DNA from: an uncultured Tidjanibacter sp.
GTDB lineage: Bacteria > Bacteroidota > Bacteroidia > Bacteroidales > Rikenellaceae
NCBI GenBank assembly: GCA_947852905.1
Contig: CANTVF010000001.1
Span: 62,001 to 126,000, forward strand
Reading direction: 5' to 3'
Length of the DNA: 64,000 nt
Every line of letters begins with the position of its first letter. The first letter of the stretch is position 1. Below are positions 7,932 through 16,625 of the stretch, one piece after another. The translations under genes were made by a program, and so were the position numbers. The notes below the pieces were generated by a model. The model ran no database searches and had not been told where the DNA came from. It worked only from the letters and a program-made list of their open reading frames with translations.

Positions 7932-10886
7932 TTATCTGTGAGGTGGCGGCGGCATTCCGGGGCCGGGACGACGGTTGCCGCTTTGTACGCCGACGTTGCC
8001 CGGCTTGTCGAAGTTGTCGTATCCGGACGCCGCTTTGGACGCGCTGTTCTTGAAGCTGCGCAGGTTGTATACGAATTGTACCGCAACGTAACGGCCTATG
8101 GCGAGGCTGGTGGTATTCTCTATATACGAATTGCGTACCGTGCGGCGGAAACTTTTGTTCTGGTCGAGAAGGTCGTTGACGCCTATACTTATTTCGCCGA
8201 GCTGGTTCCGGAACAGTTTCTTGCCTATGTAGAGGTTGCAGAGAACGTATTCCTCGTTATATGAATTCGTGATGCCGCGATATTGGTTGTAAGATGCGCT
8301 GGCCGTGAGCGTAAACCCTTTCCAGAATACCCATTTCAAGTCGGCCGCAGCGTATTGTTCAATGAAACGGTTGTCTGTGGAACGACCGTTGGACAATCCT
8401 TTGGCTATGTTGTAGCTGCCGTTGTAGGATATGGTGAAATCTATGTTTTCGCTTATGTTGCTGCTGAGTTGTATGCCTCCGTTGTAGTAGCTTTCGTTCA
8501 TGGTGAACTTGGCTCCGTCCATTATGTTGGGGGTCTGTGCGAACGATGCTCCTACGTTGAACGTGAGGTTGCTGGCGAGAAATCTGATCGGAAGTCCGTA
8601 GCTGAGTCCCGCCCTGACCATCCAGCTGTTTCCTATGTTGGCGTATCGGGTGTAACGTTGCGCGGGTTGCAGTTCTTCCTGCGTTCCGGGTATTATGAAA
8701 GGCCGTGATGCGTTGTATGTCACTATCGAGTCGCCTATGTAGTCGGTGGTATACTGAGCACCGAGCATTATCGTGAATGTCTGGCCTTTGGTCGTGTTCG
8801 AGTTTATGAAATGTGCGTTTATGTTGTGGTTGTAGGCTGGACGCAACGCCGGATTGCCACCCTGTATATCAGTGGCGTCGGACATGTCCGGTACGTCCTG
8901 CAGTTGGGTGATCGACGGATTGCGCGTGTAGGAACGGGCATGGATTCGCAGCGTGTTTTGAGGATTGAAATTGAAGTTGCCCATTACGGAGTACACGAGG
9001 TTGTTGAACCTGTATTTTACGTCGGGCTGTTCCCTGACGGGAAGTTCCGTGACATTGTCCAGCAGTGAATACTGGTACATGAGCGAGGCTGACAGGTTGG
9101 TCTTGCCGTTAGAGAAGCGGTAGCCGGGACCTACGCTTTGTGTCAGATAGCCGCTGTTGTTGATCGTCGAAAGCTCTTCGCTGAGTTCCGGATTAATGAT
9201 TTCGAGAAGCGGATCGTATAGGTAGGTGAGCGATTGCGCGTCGGAGTAATTGTAGTTTACCCTGTATTCAAGATTGAGTTGCGACTTTTGGTTGATTGGC
9301 TCGGTATATGTGACGCCTCCGCCTATGCGGTAACTGTACGTGTCGCCGAATATGTTCTGGTTGCCTATTTCGTCGGGATCGTTGCCCTCGATATACTGTT
9401 TCAGGTATGTGTATTCCTCTATGAGCCGTGTAGAGTTGTTTTTGCTGTAATTGCCGTTCATGTTTACGGTCAGCGTTCGTCCCGGTTTGCCGAGTCTTAC
9501 CCGGTAAAGGGCGAACAGGCCGGTATTGTAACCGGTGCGTTTGCTATCCTCGCTGTTGAGTATGCTTTTTATGTCGGTCGACTGTGTGTTGCGTATCGAA
9601 TCTATGTCCGTGCGATACGAGTCTGTTTCGGAGTAGTCCTGTTGGCTGAACCATGCCCTGAGCATGAGATTCTGCGCGTCGCTTATCTTATAGTCGAGGC
9701 GGGCATTGAAACGGTGGTTGTAATTGTCTGCGTTCGATTTTCCAGTCACGTATTCGTACTGCGTGGCGTCGAGCTGCGAATCCTCCTGCCAGACTTCGTT
9801 GGTGTATACGTTGCGGTTGCGGCTGTGGTTGAAGAAATAACTTGCCGTAACTTCAACATTGTCGCGTTTACCCCACGTATCGCTATAGTTGGTGCCTATG
9901 GCCTGTACGGTGGAGATTCCGTCCATAGGCCGCACGAGGAAACCGCCTACTCCCCGGCCGCCGTGCCTTCCCATACTGCCTCCGCCCGACGAGCTGCCTC
10001 CGGTATCTACGACGCCGAGTATGTCTTCGAACGAGAAGTTCTGCTGGTTGAGGTTGTTGGCCATGCCGATTATCGAGATGCGGCTGTCGCCGTTGAATAT
10101 GTTGACATTGCCGCCGCCGGTGTAGTACTCCGGATAACCGTATGCCGCATACAGCTTGCCGAATACGCCGCGGCGTTTATCCTGTGAGGTGACGATGTTT
10201 ATGGCCTTGTAGCCTTCGCCGTCGTCTAATCCCGTAAATTCCGCCTGATCGCTGAGCTTGTTGAATACCTCGACGCTCTCGACCACTTCGGCAGGCAGAT
10301 TCTTGATGGCCGTGCTGACGTCGTCGCCGAAGAACTCCTTGCCGTCCACGAATATCTTTTGCACCTCTTCGCCCTGCGCCTCTACGCTGCCGTCAGACGA
10401 GATGATTATGCCGGGCATCTTGGCCAACAGGTTTTCCGTATCGGAGTCGGCCGCTACCTTGAATGCCGCCGCATTGTAGGCTACAGTGTCGCCGCGCTGC
10501 GATGTACGCATGGCAGGGACTTCGAATACCACCTGTTCTATTGCTTCGGTAGCCTGTTCCATACGTATAGTTCCGAGGTCTACAGTCTGGTTACCGACGT
10601 TTACTTCCTTAGTGTAATCCTCGAAACCGAGGTACGATATTTTTATCCGGTATTTGCCGGCCGCAAGTCCTGTGAAATGGAAGCGCCCTTCACGTTCGGC
10701 CATGAATTGCCTGTCGTCATCGCCTGAGAGATCTTCGACCTCCACCAGTGCGCCGACTAAAGGCGAAGAGTCGGTACCGTCGATTATGTTGCCTTTGATG
10801 CCGCCGGTCGGTGCGGCGTAAGCCGTCGCTGCAAAGAGTATAATGCAGCAGAGCAGCCCCGTGAATTTTCTGATCCTGTTATCCAT
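7932..10886 (-). CDS. Outer-membrane beta-barrel protein, TonB-receptor-like
   Basis: A 984-aa outer-membrane protein. After a signal peptide (cleavage near A-Y-A-A-P, residue 25) comes a carboxypeptidase-regulatory-like domain (about residues 27-110, G-I-K-G-N-I-I-D-G then G-K-Y-R-I-K-I-S-Y-L-G-F-E), a plug-like region (about 125-215, L-L-A-K-M-P-G-I, I-F-V-D-G-K-E-F-F-G-D-D-V) and a long C-terminal barrel of amphipathic strands. A Gly/Ser linker lies near residue 300, and the C-terminus is Pro-rich (P-G-M-P-P-P-P-H-R). This architecture is typical of Bacteroidota outer-membrane proteins of the OMP_b-brl type; substrate unknown, and it lacks an obvious SusD partner. It is the last gene of a probable operon with a LytS/LytTR two-component pair, 39 bases after the regulator. 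Confidence 0.88.
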   Translation of the reverse strand: MDNRIRKFTGLLCCIILFAATAYAAPTGGIKGNIIDGTDSSPLVGALVEVEDLSGDDDRQFMAEREGRFHFTGLAAGKYRIKISYLGFEDYTKEVNVGNQTVDLGTIRMEQATEAIEQVVFEVPAMRTSQRGDTVAYNAAAFKVAADSDTENLLAKMPGIIISSDGSVEAQGEEVQKIFVDGKEFFGDDVSTAIKNLPAEVVESVEVFNKLSDQAEFTGLDDGEGYKAINIVTSQDKRRGVFGKLYAAYGYPEYYTGGGNVNIFNGDSRISIIGMANNLNQQNFSFEDILGVVDTGGSSSGGGSMGRHGGRGVGGFLVRPMDGISTVQAIGTNYSDTWGKRDNVEVTASYFFNHSRNRNVYTNEVWQEDSQLDATQYEYVTGKSNADNYNHRFNARLDYKISDAQNLMLRAWFSQQDYSETDSYRTDIDSIRNTQSTDIKSILNSEDSKRTGYNTGLFALYRVRLGKPGRTLTVNMNGNYSKNNSTRLIEEYTYLKQYIEGNDPDEIGNQNIFGDTYSYRIGGGVTYTEPINQKSQLNLEYRVNYNYSDAQSLTYLYDPLLEIINPELSEELSTINNSGYLTQSVGPGYRFSNGKTNLSASLMYQYSLLDNVTELPVREQPDVKYRFNNLVYSVMGNFNFNPQNTLRIHARSYTRNPSITQLQDVPDMSDATDIQGGNPALRPAYNHNINAHFINSNTTKGQTFTIMLGAQYTTDYIGDSIVTYNASRPFIIPGTQEELQPAQRYTRYANIGNSWMVRAGLSYGLPIRFLASNLTFNVGASFAQTPNIMDGAKFTMNESYYNGGIQLSSNISENIDFTISYNGSYNIAKGLSNGRSTDNRFIEQYAAADLKWVFWKGFTLTASASYNQYRGITNSYNEEYVLCNLYIGKKLFRNQLGEISIGVNDLLDQNKSFRRTVRNSYIENTTSLAIGRYVAVQFVYNLRSFKNSASKAASGYDNFDKPGNVGVQSGNRRPGPGMPPPPHR

Positions 10887-10925
10887 TTATCCTTTTCCGT
10901 TATTCTGTTTCGTGTGTTTGCTGTC

Positions 10926-11681
10926 CTATCGGCAACCGGCTATCCAGCGTTTGAAGTCCGGTACCCGCGCCTTGCTTATGATGATCTTTTCGGGTGCCTC
11001 GACGGTCAGGTTGACCGAGAGGCGGTTGCCGAACCAGACCGTTATGTCTTTTATGGCTTCGCGGGAGATGACGAACTGCCGGTTCGCACGGTAGAAACCC
11101 GATTCGGGCAGTCCGGCCATTAGGGTGTCGAGCGTGCGGTCGAGCGGGTAGACCGTTCCCTGCATGGTGCATATGACGGACTGCTCGTTGCTCGAGTAGC
11201 AGTATGCAACGTCCTGCGTCCTTACGGGAATTATCCGGTCACGGATGTAAACCAATATGGATTGTGCTCCGGCGCGCGATTGTATCATATCCTCTATTCT
11301 CCGCGAATAGTCGTTGACGCTTGCGCGCGTAAGCGTTTCGAGCTTCTCCACGGCACGCCTCAGGTCTGCCTCCTTTATCGGTTTGAGCAGGTAGTCTATG
11401 CTGTTGACCTTGAAGGCTTCCAGGGCGTATTGGTCGTATGCTGTGGTGAATATCACCGGACACGATATTTCGACTTTTTCGAATATCGAGAATGCCGAGC
11501 CGTCGGCGAGGTGTATGTCCATGAAAACCAGATCCGGCGTTTCGTTGTTCTGAAACCATTCCACCGTCTCTATGATACTCTCCAGCGTGGCGAGGATTTC
11601 CATGTGCGGAAACGTGTGCGCCAGAAGCGATGTGAGGTTTACCGCTGCGGCGGTTTCGTCTTCTATGATAAGGGTTTTCAT
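10926..11681 (-). CDS. LytTR-family response regulator
   Basis: A 251-aa regulator. The receiver domain occupies residues 1-120, with the acidic pair E7/D8, the phosphoacceptor D55 in L-V-F-M-D-I-H, T80 in I-F-T-T-A-Y, and K103 in L-L-K-P-I. The LytTR DNA-binding domain spans about residues 145-250 (I-P-V-R-T-Q-D-V-A-Y-C, F-Y-R-A-N-R-Q-F-V-I). LytTR proteins bind imperfect direct repeats in promoters. It lies 90 bases after the cognate kinase gene and 39 bases before the barrel gene, so the three are probably co-transcribed. Confidence 0.95.
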   Translation of the reverse strand: MKTLIIEDETAAAVNLTSLLAHTFPHMEILATLESIIETVEWFQNNETPDLVFMDIHLADGSAFSIFEKVEISCPVIFTTAYDQYALEAFKVNSIDYLLKPIKEADLRRAVEKLETLTRASVNDYSRRIEDMIQSRAGAQSILVYIRDRIIPVRTQDVAYCYSSNEQSVICTMQGTVYPLDRTLDTLMAGLPESGFYRANRQFVISREAIKDITVWFGNRLSVNLTVEAPEKIIISKARVPDFKRWIAGCR

Positions 11682-11771
11682 AACCGTATTCGGAACGTTG
11701 ACTGGTACGTTTTATTTTTGTGTCGTCGGCCTGCTGGCCTTATTTTTCTGTTTCTTATTTCTTTTTTCGAA

Positions 11772-12839
11772 TCAGTTTCGGGCTGGACTCAACGGAAGTT
11801 TGACGGAAAACGTCTTGTGATCGTCTATCACACTTATATCTTTGTCTGTGAGTAGCTTGTACCGGCTTGCAATGTTTTTCAGCCCGATACCCGTACCGTT
11901 GGTCGATGCGTCGATCTTGGGTTGATAGGGATTGCTGACGAGCAGGTTGTTGCCGCTGACGGTTATCGTGACGTGCAGGGGCATGGATTTGGTGATGATG
12001 TTGTGTTTGACGGCGTTTTCCACCAGCGGTTGCAGGGTGAGCGACGGCAGCGTCATATCCATGTATTCCGTAGGGATGTCCACGTCGATGAAGAGTTTGC
12101 CGGCGTAACGTATTTCGAGAAGATATTTGTAAGAATCCAGAAACGTGATCTCTTCGCGCAGCGTTGTCATGCTGCTCTGTCCGGACTGTATTATGTAACG
12201 GAACGTGTCCGAGAGACGATCTATATAGTTCAGTGCGTCTTCGTTCTTGTTTTCGCGCACGAGCATGGACAGCGAGTTGAGCGAGTTGAAGAAAAAGTGC
12301 GGATTCATCTGGTTTATAAGTACGTCGTAGCGCGAACGCAGGTTTTCGGTTTTCAGGCGTTCGTATTCTATCATGAATTTTTGCTGTTGGCCGAGGAGTT
12401 CGTAGATTTTTCCGTAGAGCGCGACCACTACCAGAGTGAACGAACATTTCAGTACCACCATGGGGTTGAATATCCTTCGGTCCGTCATGACGAAATGCAA
12501 CTCGCCGTGCCAGCCGACGTATGGAATGAAAAAGTATACGCACAAGGTGATGATGACCGCCAGAAGCAACCGTAACGGGAAATTTTTCTTGCCGAGTTGC
12601 AAACGGTCGATGCGGTGTGTGAATATTGTAAGTAGTACGAAGGCGAACAGAATGTAGAATATCACCTCGATGGCCATGAACCACGGACTGCTGTCGGGCG
12701 GAGCCGGCCTGCGCGACTGTGCCGATGTCGTTGAGAGTATGAACAGTACGAAATAGGAGAAGTTGACGATCAGACTGATTACTGTCGCTATCAGAATGTT
12801 GATTACTACGCTTCCGGTTTTTAGTCTGCTGTGTTTCAT
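11772..12839 (-). CDS. LytS/YehU-type sensor histidine kinase
   Basis: A 355-aa membrane kinase. Four hydrophobic helices (about residues 12-35, 56-75, 88-108 and 125-143) form the sensor, with no large extracellular domain. A coiled-coil linker (146-172) leads to the His_kinase domain with phospho-acceptor H181 in M-N-P-H-F-F-F-N-S-L-N-S-L, followed by the ATPase N box L-Q-P-L-V-E-N-A-V-K-H-N and G box G-T-G-I-G-L-K-N-I. These kinases pair with LytTR regulators, and the regulator gene lies immediately downstream. The sensed signal is unknown. Confidence 0.95.
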   Translation of the reverse strand: MKHSRLKTGSVVINILIATVISLIVNFSYFVLFILSTTSAQSRRPAPPDSSPWFMAIEVIFYILFAFVLLTIFTHRIDRLQLGKKNFPLRLLLAVIITLCVYFFIPYVGWHGELHFVMTDRRIFNPMVVLKCSFTLVVVALYGKIYELLGQQQKFMIEYERLKTENLRSRYDVLINQMNPHFFFNSLNSLSMLVRENKNEDALNYIDRLSDTFRYIIQSGQSSMTTLREEITFLDSYKYLLEIRYAGKLFIDVDIPTEYMDMTLPSLTLQPLVENAVKHNIITKSMPLHVTITVSGNNLLVSNPYQPKIDASTNGTGIGLKNIASRYKLLTDKDISVIDDHKTFSVKLPLSPARN

Positions 12840-12879
12840 GTAGGGGCCGTTGATATGGGAAATCGATTATATCCGAAAA

Positions 12880-12887
12880 CAAAGGTA
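12880..12887 (-). promoter_or_regulatory. Putative -7 promoter element of the kinase operon
   Basis: Minus-strand TACCTTTG, a perfect TAnnTTTG, 41 bases upstream of the kinase start. No -33 element is evident. Confidence 0.5.
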
Positions 12888-12924
12888 ATTCAGCATTCGG
12901 TAGTCTGTCCCGCTGCGACTGTGA

Positions 12925-12962
12925 AACGGAAAAACCGGCGGGTGAAACGTTCCGTCGGTTTT
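12925..12962 (-). terminator. Intrinsic terminator of the mazG-carbonic anhydrase pair
   Basis: An 11-bp stem (12931-12941 with 12952-12962, one G-U) is followed on the minus strand by TTTTTCC-type T-rich sequence. It lies about 160 bases past the carbonic anhydrase stop. Confidence 0.65.
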
Positions 12963-13124
12963 ATTGTGGACAGTGTCAGGTTGAGTTGTCGGACTGGGAT
13001 TGCCGTCTGTACGTTAGGTTATCGGCATTCCGTATTATCTGGCAGCAGGAGTATGCGGAAATATTCTTTCACGCGGCATCCGGAACAGAAGTGGAAGTGC
13101 GGCATTTCGGCGCAGTGATACCGG

Positions 13125-13670
13125 TTACCGTTCGGAGTCGTTCTCTTCCTTGTACCATGATGCATAAAGCATGTAGTCTCTGGCGGTACGTGCGATTATC
13201 TCTTCGCGTTGTTCCGGAGTTACTTCTTTTACTCGTTTTGCCGGTATGCCTGCATATACTCCGCCCGGTTCGAGCCGGCTGCCGGAAAGTACCAGCGCTC
13301 CGGCGGCTATTATACATCCTTCGCCGACCACTGCGTTGTCGAGTATTATGGCTCCCATGCCGATGAGACAGCCGTCTTTTATAATGCCGCCGTGTATTAT
13401 GGCATTATGGCCTATGGAGCAGTCGTTTCCTATGTGTGCCTGCGAAGGGTGGGCGGATCCGTCGTAAAGCGTGTGTATGACTGCGCCGTCCTGTATGTTG
13501 GTGCGGTCTCCGACGGTGATGCTGTTGACGTCGCCGCGCAGTACGGCGTTATACCATATCGAACAGTCTTTGCCTATGGTGACGTCGCCCAGCACTGTCG
13601 CCGTCTCGGCCAGAAACGTATTTTCGCCTATTTCGGGGGCTTTCCCCCTGACCTTTCTGATGATAGCCAT
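13125..13670 (-). CDS. Gamma carbonic anhydrase-like hexapeptide protein
   Basis: I use ATG 13670 (181 aa, M-A-I-I-R-K-V-R-G-K); the frame is open a further 19 codons upstream but those residues do not fit the family. The protein is a left-handed beta helix built of hexapeptide repeats (residues 15-145), with the His residues expected to bind zinc in A-V-I-H-T, I-G-H-N-A and I-I-H-G. Family members (YrdA/PaaY/Cam-like) form trimers and some hydrate CO2; others have no known activity. It follows mazG by 90 bases on the same strand. Confidence 0.9.
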   Translation of the reverse strand: MAIIRKVRGKAPEIGENTFLAETATVLGDVTIGKDCSIWYNAVLRGDVNSITVGDRTNIQDGAVIHTLYDGSAHPSQAHIGNDCSIGHNAIIHGGIIKDGCLIGMGAIILDNAVVGEGCIIAAGALVLSGSRLEPGGVYAGIPAKRVKEVTPEQREEIIARTARDYMLYASWYKEENDSER

Positions 13671-13760
13671 GGTGTTCTGTTTTTGTCGTTGCGAGTGTGC
13701 CGTCTTGAATTTTCTGTCCGGCAGCAAAATATGTGCCGACGAAACTTCTACGACTGCTGA

Positions 13761-14558
13761 TTATTCCCGTTCTTTACGTTTGGCTTCCTGCCAGTAAAGT
13801 TCCATTTCCGCTGCGGGCATCTTGGTCAGTTCCTTACCCTGTTCTTCGGCACGCGCTTCGATGTGTTCGAATCGGCGGATGAATTTTTTGTTGCTCCTTT
13901 CGAGGGCGTTTTCAGGATCTATGCCGTAGAGACGGGACATGTTGACGAGAGCGAAAAACAGGTCGCCGATCTCCTCTTCCATGCGGTCGTGGTTCATGGA
14001 TGCTATCTCCTGTTCCACTTCGGCGGTCTCTTCCTTCACTTTCTCCCAGACGTCTTCGCGCGAAGTCCAGTCGAAACCTGCCGCAGCGGCTTTCTGGCTT
14101 ATCCGAAACGCTTTGACCATTGCCGGAAGACTGCGCGGTACGCCGGAAAGCACACCGCGGCTCGCCTTGCGGTCTTTCTTGCGTTTCTCGGCGAGTTTCA
14201 GTTCTTCCCAGTTGTGTATGACCTCTCCGGCGCTGTCGGCCTCTACGTTGCCGTATACGTGCGGATGGCGGTAGATGAGTTTGTCGCATAGGCCGTTGGC
14301 TACGTCGCCTATGTCGAAACGTCCCTGTTCTGCACCCATTCTTGAGTAGAATACTATGTGCAGCAACAGATCTCCGAGTTCTTCGCGGATACCGTCCATG
14401 TCGCCGTCGGTTATGGCGTCGGTGAGTTCGAATGTCTCTTCTATGGTGTTGTTGCGCAGTGACTGGAATGTCTGTTCCCTGTCCCACGGGCATTCTTCGC
14501 GCAATCGGTCCATGACTTCCAGAAGCCTGCCGAGCGCTGCGAGTTGTTTTTCGTACAT
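13761..14558 (-). CDS. mazG: Nucleoside triphosphate pyrophosphohydrolase MazG
   Basis: A 265-aa two-domain MazG. The N-terminal domain carries the signature C-P-W-D-R-E-Q-T-F-Q-S-L and the Mg-binding E-E-T-F-E-L ... E-E-L-G-D; the C-terminal domain has K-E-E-T-A-E-V and E-E-E-I-G-D-L-F-F. The enzyme hydrolyses NTPs to NMP and pyrophosphate, cleaning abnormal nucleotides. Length matches E. coli MazG (263 aa). It is first in a two-gene unit with the carbonic anhydrase. Confidence 0.95.
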   Translation of the reverse strand: MYEKQLAALGRLLEVMDRLREECPWDREQTFQSLRNNTIEETFELTDAITDGDMDGIREELGDLLLHIVFYSRMGAEQGRFDIGDVANGLCDKLIYRHPHVYGNVEADSAGEVIHNWEELKLAEKRKKDRKASRGVLSGVPRSLPAMVKAFRISQKAAAAGFDWTSREDVWEKVKEETAEVEQEIASMNHDRMEEEIGDLFFALVNMSRLYGIDPENALERSNKKFIRRFEHIEARAEEQGKELTKMPAAEMELYWQEAKRKERE

Positions 14559-14609
14559 CGTTTCTACATTTATCTGTGTGTCTGTTTATGAGCATATAAA
14601 GACACACTG

Positions 14610-14617
14610 CAAAATTA
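14610..14617 (-). promoter_or_regulatory. Putative -7 promoter element of mazG
   Basis: Minus-strand TAATTTTG, a perfect TAnnTTTG, 52 bases upstream of the mazG start. Confidence 0.5.
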
Positions 14618-14639
14618 CTGAAAAAAACGAGATAGTAAT

Positions 14640-15004
14640 ATTCTAAAGCGTGTAACGGGCGTTGCCTATTTGCTGCGAGTGTACAGCCTACGCAGTAATG
14701 TAAAGATGCGATTGTGTTGGGAAGCGTGTAGTTTTCATGTTTCGTTGCATGAGTCTTTGCGTAATTTGGTCATGGGCTTGTGCTGTAATTGTTACAGTAT
14801 CGCATGGACGTATGGTATGTAGGACGTTGCAATGATGTCCGGGGCACGGTTTTTGGTTTGGCGCGGCATGACACGAAGGGTGTGTAATTTATGTGGAGCA
14901 GGAACGGAGCAGGTGGGCGAATCGCTCGATTCATGTGTTCCGATTGCTTGCCCTGTCGGCTGATTCATACGTTTAAACGGCTGATGCTAAATCCATTGTT
15001 TTGT
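14640..15004. other. Intergenic, no gene seen
   Basis: Upstream part of a 747-base gap before the polysaccharide operon. I found no convincing reading frame, tRNA or strong hairpin here. Confidence 0.45.
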
Positions 15005-15035
15005 ATTGCCAATTAAATTATAATCCGTACCTTCG
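15005..15035 (+). promoter_or_regulatory. Candidate promoter of the polysaccharide operon
   Basis: ATTG (15005-15008), 19 bases, then TACCTTCG (15028-15035), one mismatch from TAnnTTTG. If used, the first gene at 15306 has a leader of about 265 bases with no obvious gene in it. Confidence 0.45.
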
Positions 15036-15305
15036 TGTGATTTTACCGTAAACTGTCCGAACAGACTTTAGAAATAGGATTTGATTGTCGTAAGTCGGTG
15101 ATTGTGAGTCGTGTCGTGTTTAAATCGGAATAACGGATGTTTTCAGGTATTCCGTCGGAAATATAGGGTTGAACAGACGCTTCACGTGTACGGATCATTG
15201 GGACAAGATACGGATACGATTGGTTGATTATTTTTAAAATACTTTGATCCGGGTTATGCATTTGCATGGGTTTCTGATTATGAACTTCAAAATATTTGAT
15301 ATTTT

Positions 15306-16616
15306 ATGCATATAGCGATAGTAGGCACAGGTTACGTGGGATTGGTTTCCGGAGCATGTTTTTCGGAGATGGGTATAGATGTTACGTGCGTCGATATAGA
15401 TGCGGGTAAGATAGATGGTTTGCGTCGGGGAGAGATTCCTATCTACGAACCCGGTCTTGAGGAGTTGGTTCGCCGTAATGCAGAAGCCGGTCGTCTTCAT
15501 TTCACGACAGATCTGGCCAGTTGCATAGACGATGTAGAGGTCGTATTCTCGGCTGTAGGAACCCCTCCCGATGAGGACGGCTCTGCCGATCTTCAATACG
15601 TTTTGTCCGTGGCACGTACTTTCGGACGTCATATAAAGAAATATACCATACTCGTCACCAAGTCTACCGTTCCGGTCGGTACTTCCCGCAAGGTCAGGGA
15701 GGTCATCGAAGAGGAACTTCGCTTGCGTGGAGAGGATATCGAGTTTGAAGTGGCGTCCAATCCGGAGTTTCTGAAGGAGGGTGCCGCGATCAAGGACTTC
15801 ATGTCTCCCGACCGTGTTGTGGTCGGCGTTGAGAGCGATCGAGCGAAGGAGGTCATGACCAAATTGTACCGACCTTTTTTGATGAACAATTTCCGAGTAT
15901 ACTTCATGGATATACCGTCCGCCGAGATGACAAAGTATGCTGCCAATGCGATGCTTGCCACCCGTATATCGTTCATGAACGATATAGCGAATCTGTGCGA
16001 TTTGGTCGGGGCCAATGTGGATATGGTGCGCAAGGGTATAGGTACAGATGCCCGTATAGGTTCCAAGTTCCTTTACCCGGGTTGCGGTTACGGGGGGTCC
16101 TGTTTCCCGAAGGATGTCAAGGCTCTGGTTCGCACCGGTCTGGATCACGGTTACCGTATGCGCGTCATAGAGGCAGTCGAAGAGGTCAACGAGCGTCAGA
16201 AGAGTATAGTCGTCGATAAATTGCGCAATGCTTTGGGCGATCTTCAAGGTCGTACCGTTGCGTTGTGGGGTTTGTCGTTCAAGCCTGAGACCGACGATAT
16301 GCGAGAGGCTCCGGCTCTGGTAATAATATCGTCGTTGTTGTCTGCCGGTGCTGCGGTCAGGGTTTACGATCCGGTGGCGATGCCCGAATGCCGACGTAGG
16401 ATAGGAGATGTCGTTACGTATTGCAACGATATGTACGATGCCGTTGTCGATGCCGATGCTTTGGCTCTTGTTACCGAATGGAAGGAGTTCCGGGTGCCGT
16501 CGTGGTCCGTATTGCGTAAGGTGATGAAGTCTGCTAAAGTTGTCGACGGACGTAACATTTACGACAAGGGCGAAGTGTTGTCCGAAGGTTTCGAGTATTA
16601 CGCGATAGGGAAATAA
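15306..16616 (+). CDS. ugd: UDP-glucose 6-dehydrogenase
   Basis: A 436-aa enzyme that oxidises UDP-glucose to UDP-glucuronate with two NAD+. The N-terminal Rossmann fold has G-T-G-Y-V-G at residues 7-12; V-G-T-P-P, T-K-S-T-V-P-V-G-T and N-P-E-F-L-K-E-G are diagnostic; the catalytic cysteine is C266 in G-G-S-C-F-P-K-D. The C-terminal domain contains L-W-G-L-S-F-K-P-E-T-D-D. It is the first gene of the operon and feeds the 4-epimerase gene 9 bases downstream. Confidence 0.96.
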   Translation: MHIAIVGTGYVGLVSGACFSEMGIDVTCVDIDAGKIDGLRRGEIPIYEPGLEELVRRNAEAGRLHFTTDLASCIDDVEVVFSAVGTPPDEDGSADLQYVLSVARTFGRHIKKYTILVTKSTVPVGTSRKVREVIEEELRLRGEDIEFEVASNPEFLKEGAAIKDFMSPDRVVVGVESDRAKEVMTKLYRPFLMNNFRVYFMDIPSAEMTKYAANAMLATRISFMNDIANLCDLVGANVDMVRKGIGTDARIGSKFLYPGCGYGGSCFPKDVKALVRTGLDHGYRMRVIEAVEEVNERQKSIVVDKLRNALGDLQGRTVALWGLSFKPETDDMREAPALVIISSLLSAGAAVRVYDPVAMPECRRRIGDVVTYCNDMYDAVVDADALALVTEWKEFRVPSWSVLRKVMKSAKVVDGRNIYDKGEVLSEGFEYYAIGK

Positions 16617-16625
16617 CTATTGATT

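Noticed and set aside
9234..10187. 317-codon frame (plus strand)
   Set aside because: Antisense shadow of the outer-membrane barrel gene.
15005..15305. Invertible promoter as in Bacteroides capsule loci
   Set aside because: No pair of inverted repeats flanking the candidate promoter was found.
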